A DNA stretch of 64,000 nucleotides from Candidatus Baltobacteraceae bacterium (lineage in GTDB: Bacteria > Vulcanimicrobiota > Vulcanimicrobiia > Vulcanimicrobiales > Vulcanimicrobiaceae), in NCBI GenBank assembly GCA_036489885.1, contig DASXEW010000003.1:992001-1056000 (forward strand), written 5' to 3'. A model generated the notes under the pieces. The model was given only the letters and a program-made list of their open reading frames with translations, was not told where the DNA came from and searched no databases. The position numbers and the translations under genes were made by a program. How positions within the stretch are numbered: position 1 is the stretch's first letter; every line of letters begins with the position of its first letter. Positions 32,973-41,783 of the stretch are shown here, piece after piece.

Positions 32973-33681
32973 CGCTTGCGAGCGCATCCAGCGGATCGAT
33001 CACCGGCAGCGCCGCATTCGTAACATTCGCAAAAGCAACCGACAGCTCGGTGCAGCCTGCAATTGCGCACACGGTGCCCGGCGTTTTCGTAAGCGCTTGT
33101 TTCGCGAGCGTAACGGCGCGCTCATCGACGCGCGTTCCCGTCGACTTGATGCCGAAATCGTTATCGAAGATCGCGCGCATGACGTCGGCTTGCTCAGGTG
33201 AATCGACATCGAACTCGACCGCTTCGAATCCGGCCTCGCGTAAGCGCGTGCGGTAGAGTCCGGTTTGGAGCGTTCCGCTCGTTGCGAGGACGAGCATGCG
33301 TGAACCGGGTGCAAATCTGCGCGCAAGTTCCTCCGTGGTGACGTCGATCAAGTCCAGCCACGGCAGAGGAACGAGCGCCATCACATCGTCGCGTAATGCG
33401 TGCGCAGTATTGCACGGAACCGCGGCAAAATCGGCGCCCGCTGCAACCAGCCGTCGCGCTGCCCCCGCGATCCGTTCGACCGCTTCACGCGTATCGTTTG
33501 CGAGCAACGCGACGGTGCGCTCCGGTACCTCGGTGGCATTGAAGAGCACCCACGCGAGATAATCCTGATCGGCGCGCGCACCGCGGCGCGCACCTTCGGC
33601 TAAGAGACGCTGCTCGAACTCAACGTGCGCTGCCGGCCCGAGGCCGCCGATGATTCCGGGTAGGCGGACTTGCTGCTTCAC
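32908..33681 (-). CDS. Aspartate/glutamate racemase family protein
   Basis: A 257-residue cofactor-independent racemase. Both catalytic cysteine contexts are visible: AAVPCNTAHALRDDV in the N-terminal half and AIAGCTELSVAF in the C-terminal half, with GIIGGLGPAAHVEFEQ near the start. The pattern is that of the aspartate racemase (RacX/YgeA-like) branch. It starts with GTG and is divergent from the permease gene by 20 bases. The 3' end overlaps the transglycosylase gene by 65 bases. D-aspartate would be a plausible product, perhaps for peptidoglycan. Confidence 0.9.
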   Translation of the reverse strand: MKQQVRLPGIIGGLGPAAHVEFEQRLLAEGARRGARADQDYLAWVLFNATEVPERTVALLANDTREAVERIAGAARRLVAAGADFAAVPCNTAHALRDDVMALVPLPWLDLIDVTTEELARRFAPGSRMLVLATSGTLQTGLYRTRLREAGFEAVEFDVDSPEQADVMRAIFDNDFGIKSTGTRVDERAVTLAKQALTKTPGTVCAIAGCTELSVAFANVTNAALPVIDPLDALASATYDVGTGKRPLPLLAAGVGR

Positions 33682-33701
33682 GAAATGAACGTTCGACGCG
33701 C

Positions 33702-35117
33702 ATGAACCGCGTCTTTCGCCGGCTCTTCATGACGATGCCGCTCGAACGAGCGCGGACCGAAACTCAAGGTGTCACGCTGCGCCGCGTGTTGGGCAAACCG
33801 GGCTTGATCGGCATTGGCCTGGGAACGATGCTGGGCGGAATCTTCACGACGATCGGCGCCGGCGCGAACGCTGCGGGGCCGGGCGTGATCGGCTCGTTCG
33901 TCCTCTCGGGACTGGCGTGCTTGTTCGTCGCGCTCTGCTACTCGGAGCTTGCGTGCATGGTCCCCGTCGCGGGCAGCGCGTACACGTACGCGTACGCGAC
34001 GCTGGGTGAGATCGTCGCGTGGATCATCGGCTGGGATCTGATCCTCGAGTACGGGATCAGCGCGGCGCCCGTGGCGTCGTCGTGGTCGTCGTACGCTCAA
34101 AACGTCCTCGGCGGTTTCGGAGTCACGTTGCCGGTATGGGCACGTACCGCGCATCTTTCATCCGGCGGTTCGAGCGTCGACGTGTTAGCGTTTGCGATCG
34201 TGCTCGGAATCTCGATTTTGCTCGCGATTGGCATCAAAGAATCGTCGTCGACGAATAGCGCGATGGTGTGGCTGCAAATCGGCGCAATCGTCGTCTTCGT
34301 TTTGGCCTGCATCGGAGCGATCCGCGGACAGCTCTTCATTCCGTTCGCGCCGCTTGGCGTAAAAGGGATCGTTACGTCTGCGGCGCTCGTGTTCTTCGCG
34401 TACATTGGTTTCGATACCGTGACGGTCGCCTCTGAGGAGTGCCGCGAGCCGGCACGCGATTTGCCCTTCGGAATCATCGGGTCACTCGTCGTCGGGGTGA
34501 TTCTCTATCTTGCGATCGCCGTCGTGTGCGTTGGGCTCGTCCCGTGGAAGACGATCGACGCCGGCTCGGGGATGCTCGATGCGGCGCGACACGCGGGCGG
34601 GAATCCGATCGTCCTCGCGGCGGTCGCGGCCGGCGCGATTGCCGGAACGACGACGGTCATCTTGACGTCGCTGCTGGGTCAGGCCCGCATTTTTTTCGTC
34701 ATGTCGCGCGATGGGCTATTACCGCCGATCGTCGCAAAGCTTCACCCGCGCACGCGCACGCCGGTGTTCACGACGATGACGACCGGTATCATCGTCGCGA
34801 TCATGGCGGCTGCGATTCCGCTCGACGTGTTGCTCGCGCTCGTCAACATTGGGACGCTCTCGGCCTTTGCGATCGTCTGCGTCGGCGTCGGCGTCCTGCG
34901 AGTAACGCAGCCGAATGCGAACCGGCCATTCCGTGCGCCGTTCGGAATGGCGGTCGCAATTCTCGGTGCGCTGTTGTGCACCGCTCTTGCACTGTTCGGC
35001 TTAGGCGGCGATACGTGGCTGCGCTTTATCGTGTGGTTCGCGGTAGGCGCGGTGATCTACGCGGTGTACGGCTATCGGCGCTCAACGCTGGCCCGCACTA
35101 CCACAACGACGCCTTAA
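33702..35117 (+). CDS. APC-superfamily amino acid permease (CAT/YfnA-like)
   Basis: A 471-residue transporter with about twelve helices. The signature GTMLGGIFTTIGAGANAAGPGV lies in helix 1 and SFVLSGLACLFVALCYSELA follows, as in the cationic-amino-acid-transporter branch of APC. Other family blocks are FFAYIGFDTVTVASEECREP and QARIFFVMSRDGLLPP. It is an importer or exchanger for amino acids; substrate is not readable. The start may instead be the ATG 27 bases downstream. The end overlaps the convergent dienelactone hydrolase gene by 20 bases. Confidence 0.9.
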   Translation: MNRVFRRLFMTMPLERARTETQGVTLRRVLGKPGLIGIGLGTMLGGIFTTIGAGANAAGPGVIGSFVLSGLACLFVALCYSELACMVPVAGSAYTYAYATLGEIVAWIIGWDLILEYGISAAPVASSWSSYAQNVLGGFGVTLPVWARTAHLSSGGSSVDVLAFAIVLGISILLAIGIKESSSTNSAMVWLQIGAIVVFVLACIGAIRGQLFIPFAPLGVKGIVTSAALVFFAYIGFDTVTVASEECREPARDLPFGIIGSLVVGVILYLAIAVVCVGLVPWKTIDAGSGMLDAARHAGGNPIVLAAVAAGAIAGTTTVILTSLLGQARIFFVMSRDGLLPPIVAKLHPRTRTPVFTTMTTGIIVAIMAAAIPLDVLLALVNIGTLSAFAIVCVGVGVLRVTQPNANRPFRAPFGMAVAILGALLCTALALFGLGGDTWLRFIVWFAVGAVIYAVYGYRRSTLARTTTTTP

Positions 35118-35826
35118 GAAATTCCTGAACGCGCGACCACGCGTCCCCCAGATCGGGATTGTCTAGCTCTTTCGAGGACTGACGGAAGAAGCCGTGACCT
35201 TCATCCGGATAGACTTTGAGCGTGAAGCGTTTCTTGTGCGCGCGTAAGCCGCTCTCGATACGCTCGACTTCGTCGGGCGGAATGCCCTGATCTTTGCCGC
35301 CATAGCACATCAGCAGCGGCGCTTTCACGCGCTCGGCTTCCTCGATCAACGGCGCCCCGCCGCTCATCAGCGGTTTGCCGACTTGACCGCCGTAGAAAAC
35401 GATGCCGCCCGATATTCCGCGTAACATCGAGCTGAAGAATGCCATCGATCCGCCGAAGCAAAAACCCCAGGTCGCGATGCGGTTGAAGCGCACGAAATCC
35501 TGAGCATTCAGCCAGTCCATAGCGGCGTTGAGGTCCGATTCGATAGTTTGACGTGTGACTTTTGAGGCAGCCCCGCGGCCTTTGGCGACGCCTTCATCGT
35601 CATAGGCACAGTTGAGCTCGGGGTCGGTCCGGTGATAGTAGTTGATCGCAAGGCCGACGTAGCCGGCCGATGCAACGAGGTCGGTGATGCGGCGCATCTC
35701 GGTGTTCACGCCGAAGATCTCTTGCAGGACGATCACGGCGGGGGCCGGTGCAACCGATTCCGGGCGAGAGAGGTAAGAAGGCATCATCGAGCCCTCGAGG
35801 GGGATCGATAAGTTGCTGGTGCGCAA
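35098..35826 (-). CDS. Dienelactone hydrolase family protein
   Basis: A 242-residue alpha/beta hydrolase. The nucleophile Cys is in the DLH context RIATWGFCFGGSMAFFSS, the Asp in CYGGKDQGIPPDEVER, and the His in YPDEGHGFFR, giving a complete Cys-Asp-His triad. It would hydrolyse a lactone or an ester in aromatic or plant-compound degradation, but neighbours do not show a pathway. The start is a TTG preceded by a strong GGGAGGTG ribosome-binding site, so it is well supported. The 3' end overlaps the permease gene. Confidence 0.92.
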   Translation of the reverse strand: MRTSNLSIPLEGSMMPSYLSRPESVAPAPAVIVLQEIFGVNTEMRRITDLVASAGYVGLAINYYHRTDPELNCAYDDEGVAKGRGAASKVTRQTIESDLNAAMDWLNAQDFVRFNRIATWGFCFGGSMAFFSSMLRGISGGIVFYGGQVGKPLMSGGAPLIEEAERVKAPLLMCYGGKDQGIPPDEVERIESGLRAHKKRFTLKVYPDEGHGFFRQSSKELDNPDLGDAWSRVQEFLKASLW

Positions 35827-35830
35827 TTAG

Positions 35831-35838
35831 CACCTCCC
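35831..35838 (-). promoter_or_regulatory. Strong Shine-Dalgarno site supporting a TTG start
   Basis: On the minus strand GGGAGGTG stands 4-5 bases before the TTG at 35826. It fixes the non-ATG start of the dienelactone hydrolase gene. Confidence 0.65.
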
Positions 35839-35890
35839 AGGGTTTTCAGTGACTTCGGGACCGGGTAAGGAGTCCACGATTAGAACGCAC

Positions 35891-36886
35891 ATGACGACGG
35901 CTCTGGTTACTCAGCGATTGGTCGTGCACGATGACGTCAAGCGTGGTCGCGGCACGACGTTTGCCGACGACGTGCGTCGCGGACTACGCGCGTTGCCCAA
36001 GCGACTCCCCCCGAAGTCGTTTTATGACGATTTGGGTTCGTCTCTGTTCGAGGCGATCACGCATCTCCCCGAATATTATCTGACGCGCGCGGAGAGCGAG
36101 CTGCTCGCAAGATACGCAGGAGACATCATCGATGAAATGGGGACGCCGATCGAGCTGCTCGAGCTCGGTTCCGGCAGCGCAACGAAGACGCGCTATCTGA
36201 TCGAAGCGGTGCTCGAGCGGCAACGGATCTTGCGCTATTCACCGATCGACATCTCTTCTGCGGCGCTGAACGCAAGCGCCCAATCACTCATCGACGAGTA
36301 TCCGAGTCTTTCCGTTGAAGCCTTTGCCGGCGACTATTTCGATCTGCTCGAGGGCCAGAAGCTGCGCTCGCACGGGCGGACGATGGCGTTATTCTTGGGG
36401 TCGAACATCGGTAATTTCGAACCTCAGGAAGCCAGCGCGTTACTGCAAGCCTTGCGGCGGACGCTCAAACCGGGCGACGCGTTGCTGCTCGGCACCGACC
36501 TCAAGAAGTCGATCGATCGTCTGGAGCTTGCCTACGACGATCCGGCCGGCGTGACTGCAGCATTCAACAAGAACGTGCTCGGCCGCATCAACCGCGAGCT
36601 GGGTGGCAACTTCGATCTGCGAGCCTTCGAGCACGACGCGCACTACGATCCCGTCCGCGGCGCGGTCGACATGTTCTTGATTGCGACCTCCGCCCAGAAC
36701 GTGCGCATTCGCGATCTCGACATGCAAGTCGGATTCGCGGAGTTTGAATCGATCCACACCGAATCGTCATACAAGTACGATCCGGAAAGTATTAGCCGAA
36801 TCGCCGAATCCTCAGGCTACCGTCTCGTGCGCTGCTGGTTTGATTCGGGGATCGACTACGCCCTTAGCTTGCTCTCCGTCGCATAA
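35891..36886 (+). CDS. egtD: L-histidine N-alpha-methyltransferase (ergothioneine biosynthesis)
   Basis: A 331-residue SAM-dependent methyltransferase that makes hercynine from histidine. Characteristic EgtD segments are LPPKSFYDDLGSSLFEAITHLPEYYLTRAE, the SAM site ELLELGSGSATKTRYLIEA, ALFLGSNIGNF and RIAESSGYRLVRCWFDSGIDYALSLLSVA at the end. The sulphur-inserting partner EgtB is not in the window. The ATG at 35891 has no well-spaced ribosome-binding site; an AAGGAG sits ideally spaced from an in-frame ATT 12 bases further upstream. The end overlaps the convergent helicase gene by 23 bases. Confidence 0.94.
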   Translation: MTTALVTQRLVVHDDVKRGRGTTFADDVRRGLRALPKRLPPKSFYDDLGSSLFEAITHLPEYYLTRAESELLARYAGDIIDEMGTPIELLELGSGSATKTRYLIEAVLERQRILRYSPIDISSAALNASAQSLIDEYPSLSVEAFAGDYFDLLEGQKLRSHGRTMALFLGSNIGNFEPQEASALLQALRRTLKPGDALLLGTDLKKSIDRLELAYDDPAGVTAAFNKNVLGRINRELGGNFDLRAFEHDAHYDPVRGAVDMFLIATSAQNVRIRDLDMQVGFAEFESIHTESSYKYDPESISRIAESSGYRLVRCWFDSGIDYALSLLSVA

Positions 36887-38654
36887 CCGGCGTTCGGCGA
36901 TGCCGTCGTCGCCGTTGCCCACCGGTTGTACCGCCGCGGCGTTTCGGACGCCGGCCGACTGTTTCGTAGATGTCGCCGCTCGCAACGCGCGCGTCGGCTT
37001 TTCCGATTGCGTCGACGAGCGTTGCTCCCGTGGCGAGATCGCGCGAGGGCTCGTCGCCGACTGCGACCGTCGCAACGAACACGTCACCGCGCGCGCGTAC
37101 GTCGATCGTCGCGCCCTCCTCGCGGATCGAGCGCTTGTCGACGTTGAGTACGCGTAGCGCAAAACCGTCGGCGTCACCGTTCGGATTGATGCGCTTGGCC
37201 TCGGTCACGAGCTTGGCAAATTCTTGCGCGAAGTCGGGGATCAACTTGCCGGTCCGGTCGCGTGCGATTCGCTTGGGAGGTAGCGAGATACGCCAATGAT
37301 TTTCACCGATCGGCTGCCATGTCGAGAGATTGGCGCGCGTGATGGCTGAGGCTTCGAGATCTTGGACGGCTTGCTCGATCGCGCCCGCGGTTCGTACGCG
37401 TGCTGCAATCTTGGGATCGAGGCCGACGAGCTTGTCGTAGAGGCGCGAGACTTCGCCGACGTTGCGGCCTTCGATATCGATCTGTGCGGGCAATCCCCAC
37501 AGCGTCGGCGCCGTGATCAGCTCGTGCCGGCGCGCGATGTCGACGATGTCGAGGACCGTTGCAAACTGTTTGTGGCTTTGGCGGATCAGCGTGCGGCGCA
37601 GCTCGGGATCAGGCGCATCGGAGAGAACGTTCGCGATTTCGTCGACCGGCCGTAAGCCGCGTCCGGTGATCTGCGTGTACAGCGTCTGGCTCTTGGTCGG
37701 ACGCGCGTTGATGATTGTCTCGATCGATGGCACGTCGAAGCCTTCGAGGTAGAGGCCGCAGTTGACGAGCACGCTGGCTTTGCCTTTGCGGAAATCGGAG
37801 ACGACTTTCGCGCGTTCATCCGGCGGCGTGTCGCCGCTCGCAAAGAGCGCCTCGATCCCGCGGGCCTTGAACGCATCGCGCAAATTGCGTGCATGCTGTA
37901 CCGATGCCGCGAAGACGAGCGCTTTGCGTTCGGGAACGCGCTCGAGATACGCGTCGATGACCTGCCCGTTGCGTTCCGGGTTGTCGACGGCGTCGGCCAG
38001 CTCGCCGACCACGAAGTCGCCGGCCCGCGAGTTGACCTGATCGAGACTCGTCTGCGTATGAATCATGAACGCGTGCACCGGGACGAGGTAACCGGCCTCA
38101 ACTGCTTCGGCCGTGTCCATCGAGTACACGATTTTTTGGAAGATATCGCCAAGCCCGACTTTGTCGGCGCGCCGCGGCGTTGCCGTAAAGCCCATGATCA
38201 TTGCGTCGTCGCGACGCCAGCGGATAGCGGTGACGATCGCGCGATACGTCGGCGCCGCCGCGTGATGCGCTTCGTCGATGACGAAGAGTCCGATGCGGCC
38301 GCCGAAACGGCGCATGAATTCTTCGAGCCGTTTGCCGGTGAGGCTCTGCACGGTGGCGACGATGATCTGGCAGTCTTCGCCCGCGCGTTTCGCGGCTTTC
38401 TCGATCCCGACTTTGCGATCGGGATTGAGGAACTTCATTTTCTCGACGGTTTGCTCGATCAGCTCATCGCGATGAGCGATCACGAGCGTTACGTCATTGT
38501 CGCGCAAACCGAGCAGCTCCGGCAGCGTCGCAATGATGATCGTCTTGCCGAGCCCGGTCGCACAGACAATCATCTGCGAGCGCACGCCGAGATCGCGTTC
38601 GCGAAGGATAGCCTCTTGCGCATCCCGTTGATACGGGCGCAAGCGGAACATCAT
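36864..38654 (-). CDS. DEAD/DEAH-box helicase (SSL2/RecQ-like superfamily 2)
   Basis: A 596-residue SF2 helicase. The Q-motif-like start is LRPYQRDAQEAIL, motif I (Walker A) is CATGLGKT (residues 31-38), motif II is VIDEAHHAAAPTY, motif III is GFTATPRRAD and motif VI is QITGRGLRP. A C-terminal region of about 200 residues without recognised domains ends in a very basic tail (RRPKRRGGTTGGQRRRRHRR). It resembles type III restriction/SSL2-type helicases but has no nuclease domain. It lies downstream of the osmoprotectant transporter genes on the same strand. The ATG at 38654 is chosen because further upstream sequence is not protein-like. Confidence 0.88.
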   Translation of the reverse strand: MMFRLRPYQRDAQEAILRERDLGVRSQMIVCATGLGKTIIIATLPELLGLRDNDVTLVIAHRDELIEQTVEKMKFLNPDRKVGIEKAAKRAGEDCQIIVATVQSLTGKRLEEFMRRFGGRIGLFVIDEAHHAAAPTYRAIVTAIRWRRDDAMIMGFTATPRRADKVGLGDIFQKIVYSMDTAEAVEAGYLVPVHAFMIHTQTSLDQVNSRAGDFVVGELADAVDNPERNGQVIDAYLERVPERKALVFAASVQHARNLRDAFKARGIEALFASGDTPPDERAKVVSDFRKGKASVLVNCGLYLEGFDVPSIETIINARPTKSQTLYTQITGRGLRPVDEIANVLSDAPDPELRRTLIRQSHKQFATVLDIVDIARRHELITAPTLWGLPAQIDIEGRNVGEVSRLYDKLVGLDPKIAARVRTAGAIEQAVQDLEASAITRANLSTWQPIGENHWRISLPPKRIARDRTGKLIPDFAQEFAKLVTEAKRINPNGDADGFALRVLNVDKRSIREEGATIDVRARGDVFVATVAVGDEPSRDLATGATLVDAIGKADARVASGDIYETVGRRPKRRGGTTGGQRRRRHRRTPVMRRRAS

Positions 38655-38701
38655 CGTTTCCGTAAGTGTCTCCGAGGTTTTCGAGTTACTGGCTTCGCCG
38701 G

Positions 38702-39313
38702 TTAAGTACGCACAACGCGTTCGATACCACGCAAAAGCGCATCCGCGATGACTGCCAATACAGCCGACGCAATGCTGCCCGCGACGATCTTCTGCACATC
38801 GTTTCGATGAATGCCGTCGAAGAACAGCACCCCGAGCCCCCCGGCATTGATCCATGCCGCGACGCTCGCTATAGCGATGAGCGCTACCGTCGCGATCCGC
38901 ACGCCCCCGAGGATAACGGGGAGGGCGAGCGGCAATTCGACGCGCCATAATTGTTGCGCACGGGTCATCCCAAGTCCCGCTGCGGCCTCCAGTTGGGCGG
39001 GATCAATTCCCCCAAAGCCTGCGGCGGTATTCCGGATCAGAATCATCTGCGCGTACGCAGCCAAAGCAACGACGGCCGTCCAGAAACCCAGGCCCAGGAC
39101 GGGTACCAAGAGCGCCAAAAGCGCGAGGCTCGGGATTGTATAGATTGCGCCAAAGATGCCATAAATCGGTCCTGTGGCCGCCGGACGGCGGGCCGCCAAG
39201 TAGCCGAGCGGGAGCGCTATTACCAGCGCCGCGAGGAGCGCGGTGCCGACAATCGCAAGGTGCTGTTCGAGGAGCTCCGCGAGCTCGAACGGGTGCGTCG
39301 CCAGCCAGTTCAT
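38702..39313 (-). CDS. Osmoprotectant ABC transporter permease (second)
   Basis: A 203-residue permease with about five or six helices. The EAA-type loop is GIDPAQLEAAAGLGMTRAQQLWRVELPLALPVILGG, matching the OpuCB/ProW-type permeases of glycine betaine/carnitine/choline importers. It is the fourth gene of a four-gene transporter operon and has a 4-base ATGA overlap with the ATPase gene. A helicase gene follows on the same strand. Confidence 0.9.
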   Translation of the reverse strand: MNWLATHPFELAELLEQHLAIVGTALLAALVIALPLGYLAARRPAATGPIYGIFGAIYTIPSLALLALLVPVLGLGFWTAVVALAAYAQMILIRNTAAGFGGIDPAQLEAAAGLGMTRAQQLWRVELPLALPVILGGVRIATVALIAIASVAAWINAGGLGVLFFDGIHRNDVQKIVAGSIASAVLAVIADALLRGIERVVRT

Positions 39314-40263
39314 TGTCGTAAGGCCGCGGCGATCGTCGCGAATCGCAGAACACCGCGCGCGCGTCCGTCCTCGACGACGAGAAGCGGTTCGCCGGCGAGC
39401 AACATCTGCCCGAGAGCGTCGCGCAACGTCGACCGGGCGTCGACGCGGGGTGCAGTCTCCTCGACACCCGCCGGTACCTCGGCGGTTGCGGCGTCTGCCA
39501 CGCGCATTACGCTGAGGCGCCGCAGCACGTCCGACGCGTCGGTTAACTCCGCGACGTACGGATCCGCGGGATGCGTGAGCAAACGGAGCGGTACGTCGAC
39601 TTGCAGCAGACGTCCGTCGTGAAAAACAGCGATCCGGTCGGCGAGCCGTAAGGCTTCATCGATGTCGTGGGTGACGAAGACGATCGTCGTGCCGAGATCG
39701 CGATGTATCCGCAGCATCTCCGCACCGAGCTCGGAGCGGACGATCGCGTCGAGCGCACCGAACGGCTCATCCATTAACAGGAGCGGCGGCTCTGCGGCAA
39801 GCGCGCGCGCAACGCCGACGCGCTGCTGCTCGCCGCCCGAAAGCTCGCGCGGCAGTCGCGTGCGATACGAACGATCGAGCCGCACCATTTTGAGCAGCTC
39901 GTCGATGCGCGCAGCGATGCGCGCCTTTTCCCAACCTAAGAGCTCCGGCACGATCGCGATGTTTCCTCCGACGCTCAGATGCGGAAGCAATCCGACGGCT
40001 TGAATCACGTAACCGATGCCGCGTCGCAGCTCGGGTGCCGGTCGCGACGCAGCGTCCACTCCGTCGATGAAAACGCTTCCGGCGCTCGGAACGACGAGCC
40101 GGTTGATCGTGCGCAACAGCGTGCTCTTCCCCGAACCCGATGCGCCGAGAAACACCAAGAATTCACCCGGCGCGACCTTGAGATCGATGCTCGTGACCGC
40201 GTCGCGCTGTCCTCCGGAATAGCGGACGCCGACGCCCCGCAGCTCGAGGCTCGCGCTCTTCAC
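39310..40263 (-). CDS. Osmoprotectant ABC transporter ATP-binding protein
   Basis: A 317-residue ATPase. Walker A is FLGASGSGKSTLL, the signature is LSGGEQQRVGVARAL and Walker B is LLLMDEPFGALDAIV, with the switch histidine in VTHDIDEALRLADRIA. A C-terminal extension (about 240-317: TLRDALGQMLLAGEPLLVVEDGRARGVL) resembles a CBS pair, as found in OpuCA/ProV osmoprotectant transporters, where it senses ionic strength. It starts with GTG in a GTGA overlap with the substrate-binding protein gene. Confidence 0.92.
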   Translation of the reverse strand: MKSASLELRGVGVRYSGGQRDAVTSIDLKVAPGEFLVFLGASGSGKSTLLRTINRLVVPSAGSVFIDGVDAASRPAPELRRGIGYVIQAVGLLPHLSVGGNIAIVPELLGWEKARIAARIDELLKMVRLDRSYRTRLPRELSGGEQQRVGVARALAAEPPLLLMDEPFGALDAIVRSELGAEMLRIHRDLGTTIVFVTHDIDEALRLADRIAVFHDGRLLQVDVPLRLLTHPADPYVAELTDASDVLRRLSVMRVADAATAEVPAGVEETAPRVDARSTLRDALGQMLLAGEPLLVVEDGRARGVLRFATIAAALRQ

Positions 40264-41153
40264 GCGAGCTGATGCTTCTGCAAGAAGTCGTGTACGACGT
40301 CCGCGGGTTCGAGTTTTTTCGGGCCGTTGATTGCGAAATTGACGCCGCGAATCGTTGCGTCGTCGAGCAGGGGTGCGATCTTATTGAGCGCCGGCGCAAT
40401 CGACGGATATTTCCCGAGCGCCGCATCTCGGACGATCGGCGCCGCCTGGTAGGGCGGAAAAGCGTGCTTGTCGTCCGCGAAGACGGTCAGATCGTATTCG
40501 GCGATTTCGCCGTCGGTCGAGAAGGCGACCGCGATGTCCGCGCGCCGATCGAGCAAGGCTTGATAGCGAAGACCGATGTCGACCTGGACGATTTGTTTGA
40601 ACGCGAAGCCGCCATACGCGCGACGAAGACCGGGTAAACCATCGGGGCGGTTCAGAAACTCCGCGGTGACGGCGATTCGCAATTGCGGCGCCGCGCGGCT
40701 CACATCGGAAAGCGTCCGCAGCGCCAAGCGTTGCGCCACGTCGCGCGTCGAAGCGAGCGCTTGCGAATCATTGAAGGGCGACGGGTCGAGCCACGTGATC
40801 GCGTAACGCTGTTCGTATTCGCGCTTCACGGTCGCGTAGACGGCATGCGGATCCACAGCCAGCGGCAATTTCAAAACGACGAGGAGCGCAGTTCCGGTGT
40901 ATTCGGGATAGAGATCGATCTCGCCGCGACGCATCGCCTCCATTGCGATCTGGGTCGAGCCAAGGTAGGGTTTGCGCTCGACGTGCAGGCCGGCTTTTTC
41001 GAGCAGCTGCGCATACAGCTCGCCGAGAAAAAGTTCTTCCGAGAAGTTCTTCCAACCAACGCGGACCATGTCGCGCCGCGCGCATCCGAGGACACTCATC
41101 GCGGCAAATTTTCCGCCTGCGCGCAAAAGATTCGCGCGCGTCAGAAGACTCAC
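40260..41153 (-). CDS. Osmoprotectant ABC transporter substrate-binding lipoprotein
   Basis: A 297-residue extracytoplasmic binding protein of the OpuAC/ProX-like family. The lipobox is SVLGCARRD with C24, so it should be membrane-anchored. The segments GWKNFSEELFLGELYAQLLE, GEIDLYPEYTGTALL and DIAVAFSTDGEIAEYDL are typical of glycine-betaine/choline-binding proteins of this class. It starts with GTG and overlaps neighbours on both sides by 4 bases. Confidence 0.92.
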   Translation of the reverse strand: MSLLTRANLLRAGGKFAAMSVLGCARRDMVRVGWKNFSEELFLGELYAQLLEKAGLHVERKPYLGSTQIAMEAMRRGEIDLYPEYTGTALLVVLKLPLAVDPHAVYATVKREYEQRYAITWLDPSPFNDSQALASTRDVAQRLALRTLSDVSRAAPQLRIAVTAEFLNRPDGLPGLRRAYGGFAFKQIVQVDIGLRYQALLDRRADIAVAFSTDGEIAEYDLTVFADDKHAFPPYQAAPIVRDAALGKYPSIAPALNKIAPLLDDATIRGVNFAINGPKKLEPADVVHDFLQKHQLA

Positions 41154-41764
41154 GTTCGTACCGTTATCTTACGCGCAATCGCGGTGAGCGCAACGTCGAC
41201 GCCGAGCGCGAGCACGGCAACCGAAAGCGACCCGAGCAGCAACTGCGTCGTGTCGTCTGTCGACAGACCGGCCGTAATGTATTCACCGAGACCGCCTCCA
41301 CCGATGAATGCGGCAAGCGTTGCGCTTGCGATCACCTCGACGCTTGCGGTGCGAATACCCGCGAACGCAACCGGAAACGCAAGCGGCCACTCGACGCGCC
41401 TCGCGAGCTCGAAGCGTGTCATACCCATCCCGCGCGCCGCATCGACGAGCGCAAATGGAACGCCGCGCAACGCGAGGTCGGTGTTCACGACGATCGGCGG
41501 GATCGCGAGCACGACGAGCGCGACGAGCGCCGGGCCGAAACCGAGCCCCATTAAGGGCAGCATTAACATCAAAATTGCAAGGCTCGGGACAACGCGAAAT
41601 GTGTTAACAACCCCTAGGACCGCAGGGCGGATCAGGTTTGTGCGCGCGATAGTGGCACCGAGCGGAAGGGCGATGATAGCCGCCATAGCCAAGGCGGAAG
41701 CCGCCAGGGCGACGTGGGTTCGTACGTGGACCCAGTAGTCGGGCCCAAAGAGGTCCGCGTTCAT
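41150..41764 (-). CDS. Osmoprotectant ABC transporter permease (first)
   Basis: A 204-residue permease with about six helices. It contains VALVVLAIPPIVVNTDLALRGVP and the loop VDAARGMGMTRFELARRVEWPLAFPVAFAGI, the same type as the second permease in this operon (38702-39313). Two related but different permeases with one ATPase and one binding protein is the OpuC plan. Its start lies only 19 bases from the divergent ppk start, so promoters must overlap. Confidence 0.9.
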   Translation of the reverse strand: MNADLFGPDYWVHVRTHVALAASALAMAAIIALPLGATIARTNLIRPAVLGVVNTFRVVPSLAILMLMLPLMGLGFGPALVALVVLAIPPIVVNTDLALRGVPFALVDAARGMGMTRFELARRVEWPLAFPVAFAGIRTASVEVIASATLAAFIGGGGLGEYITAGLSTDDTTQLLLGSLSVAVLALGVDVALTAIARKITVRT

Positions 41765-41783
41765 TCGGAGAAGGCTTACTTCT

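Noticed and set aside
36864-38948. Longer helicase start at 38948
   Set aside because: The extra 98 residues are Arg/Cys-rich and overlap the permease gene; the helicase fold starts at MMFRLRPYQ.
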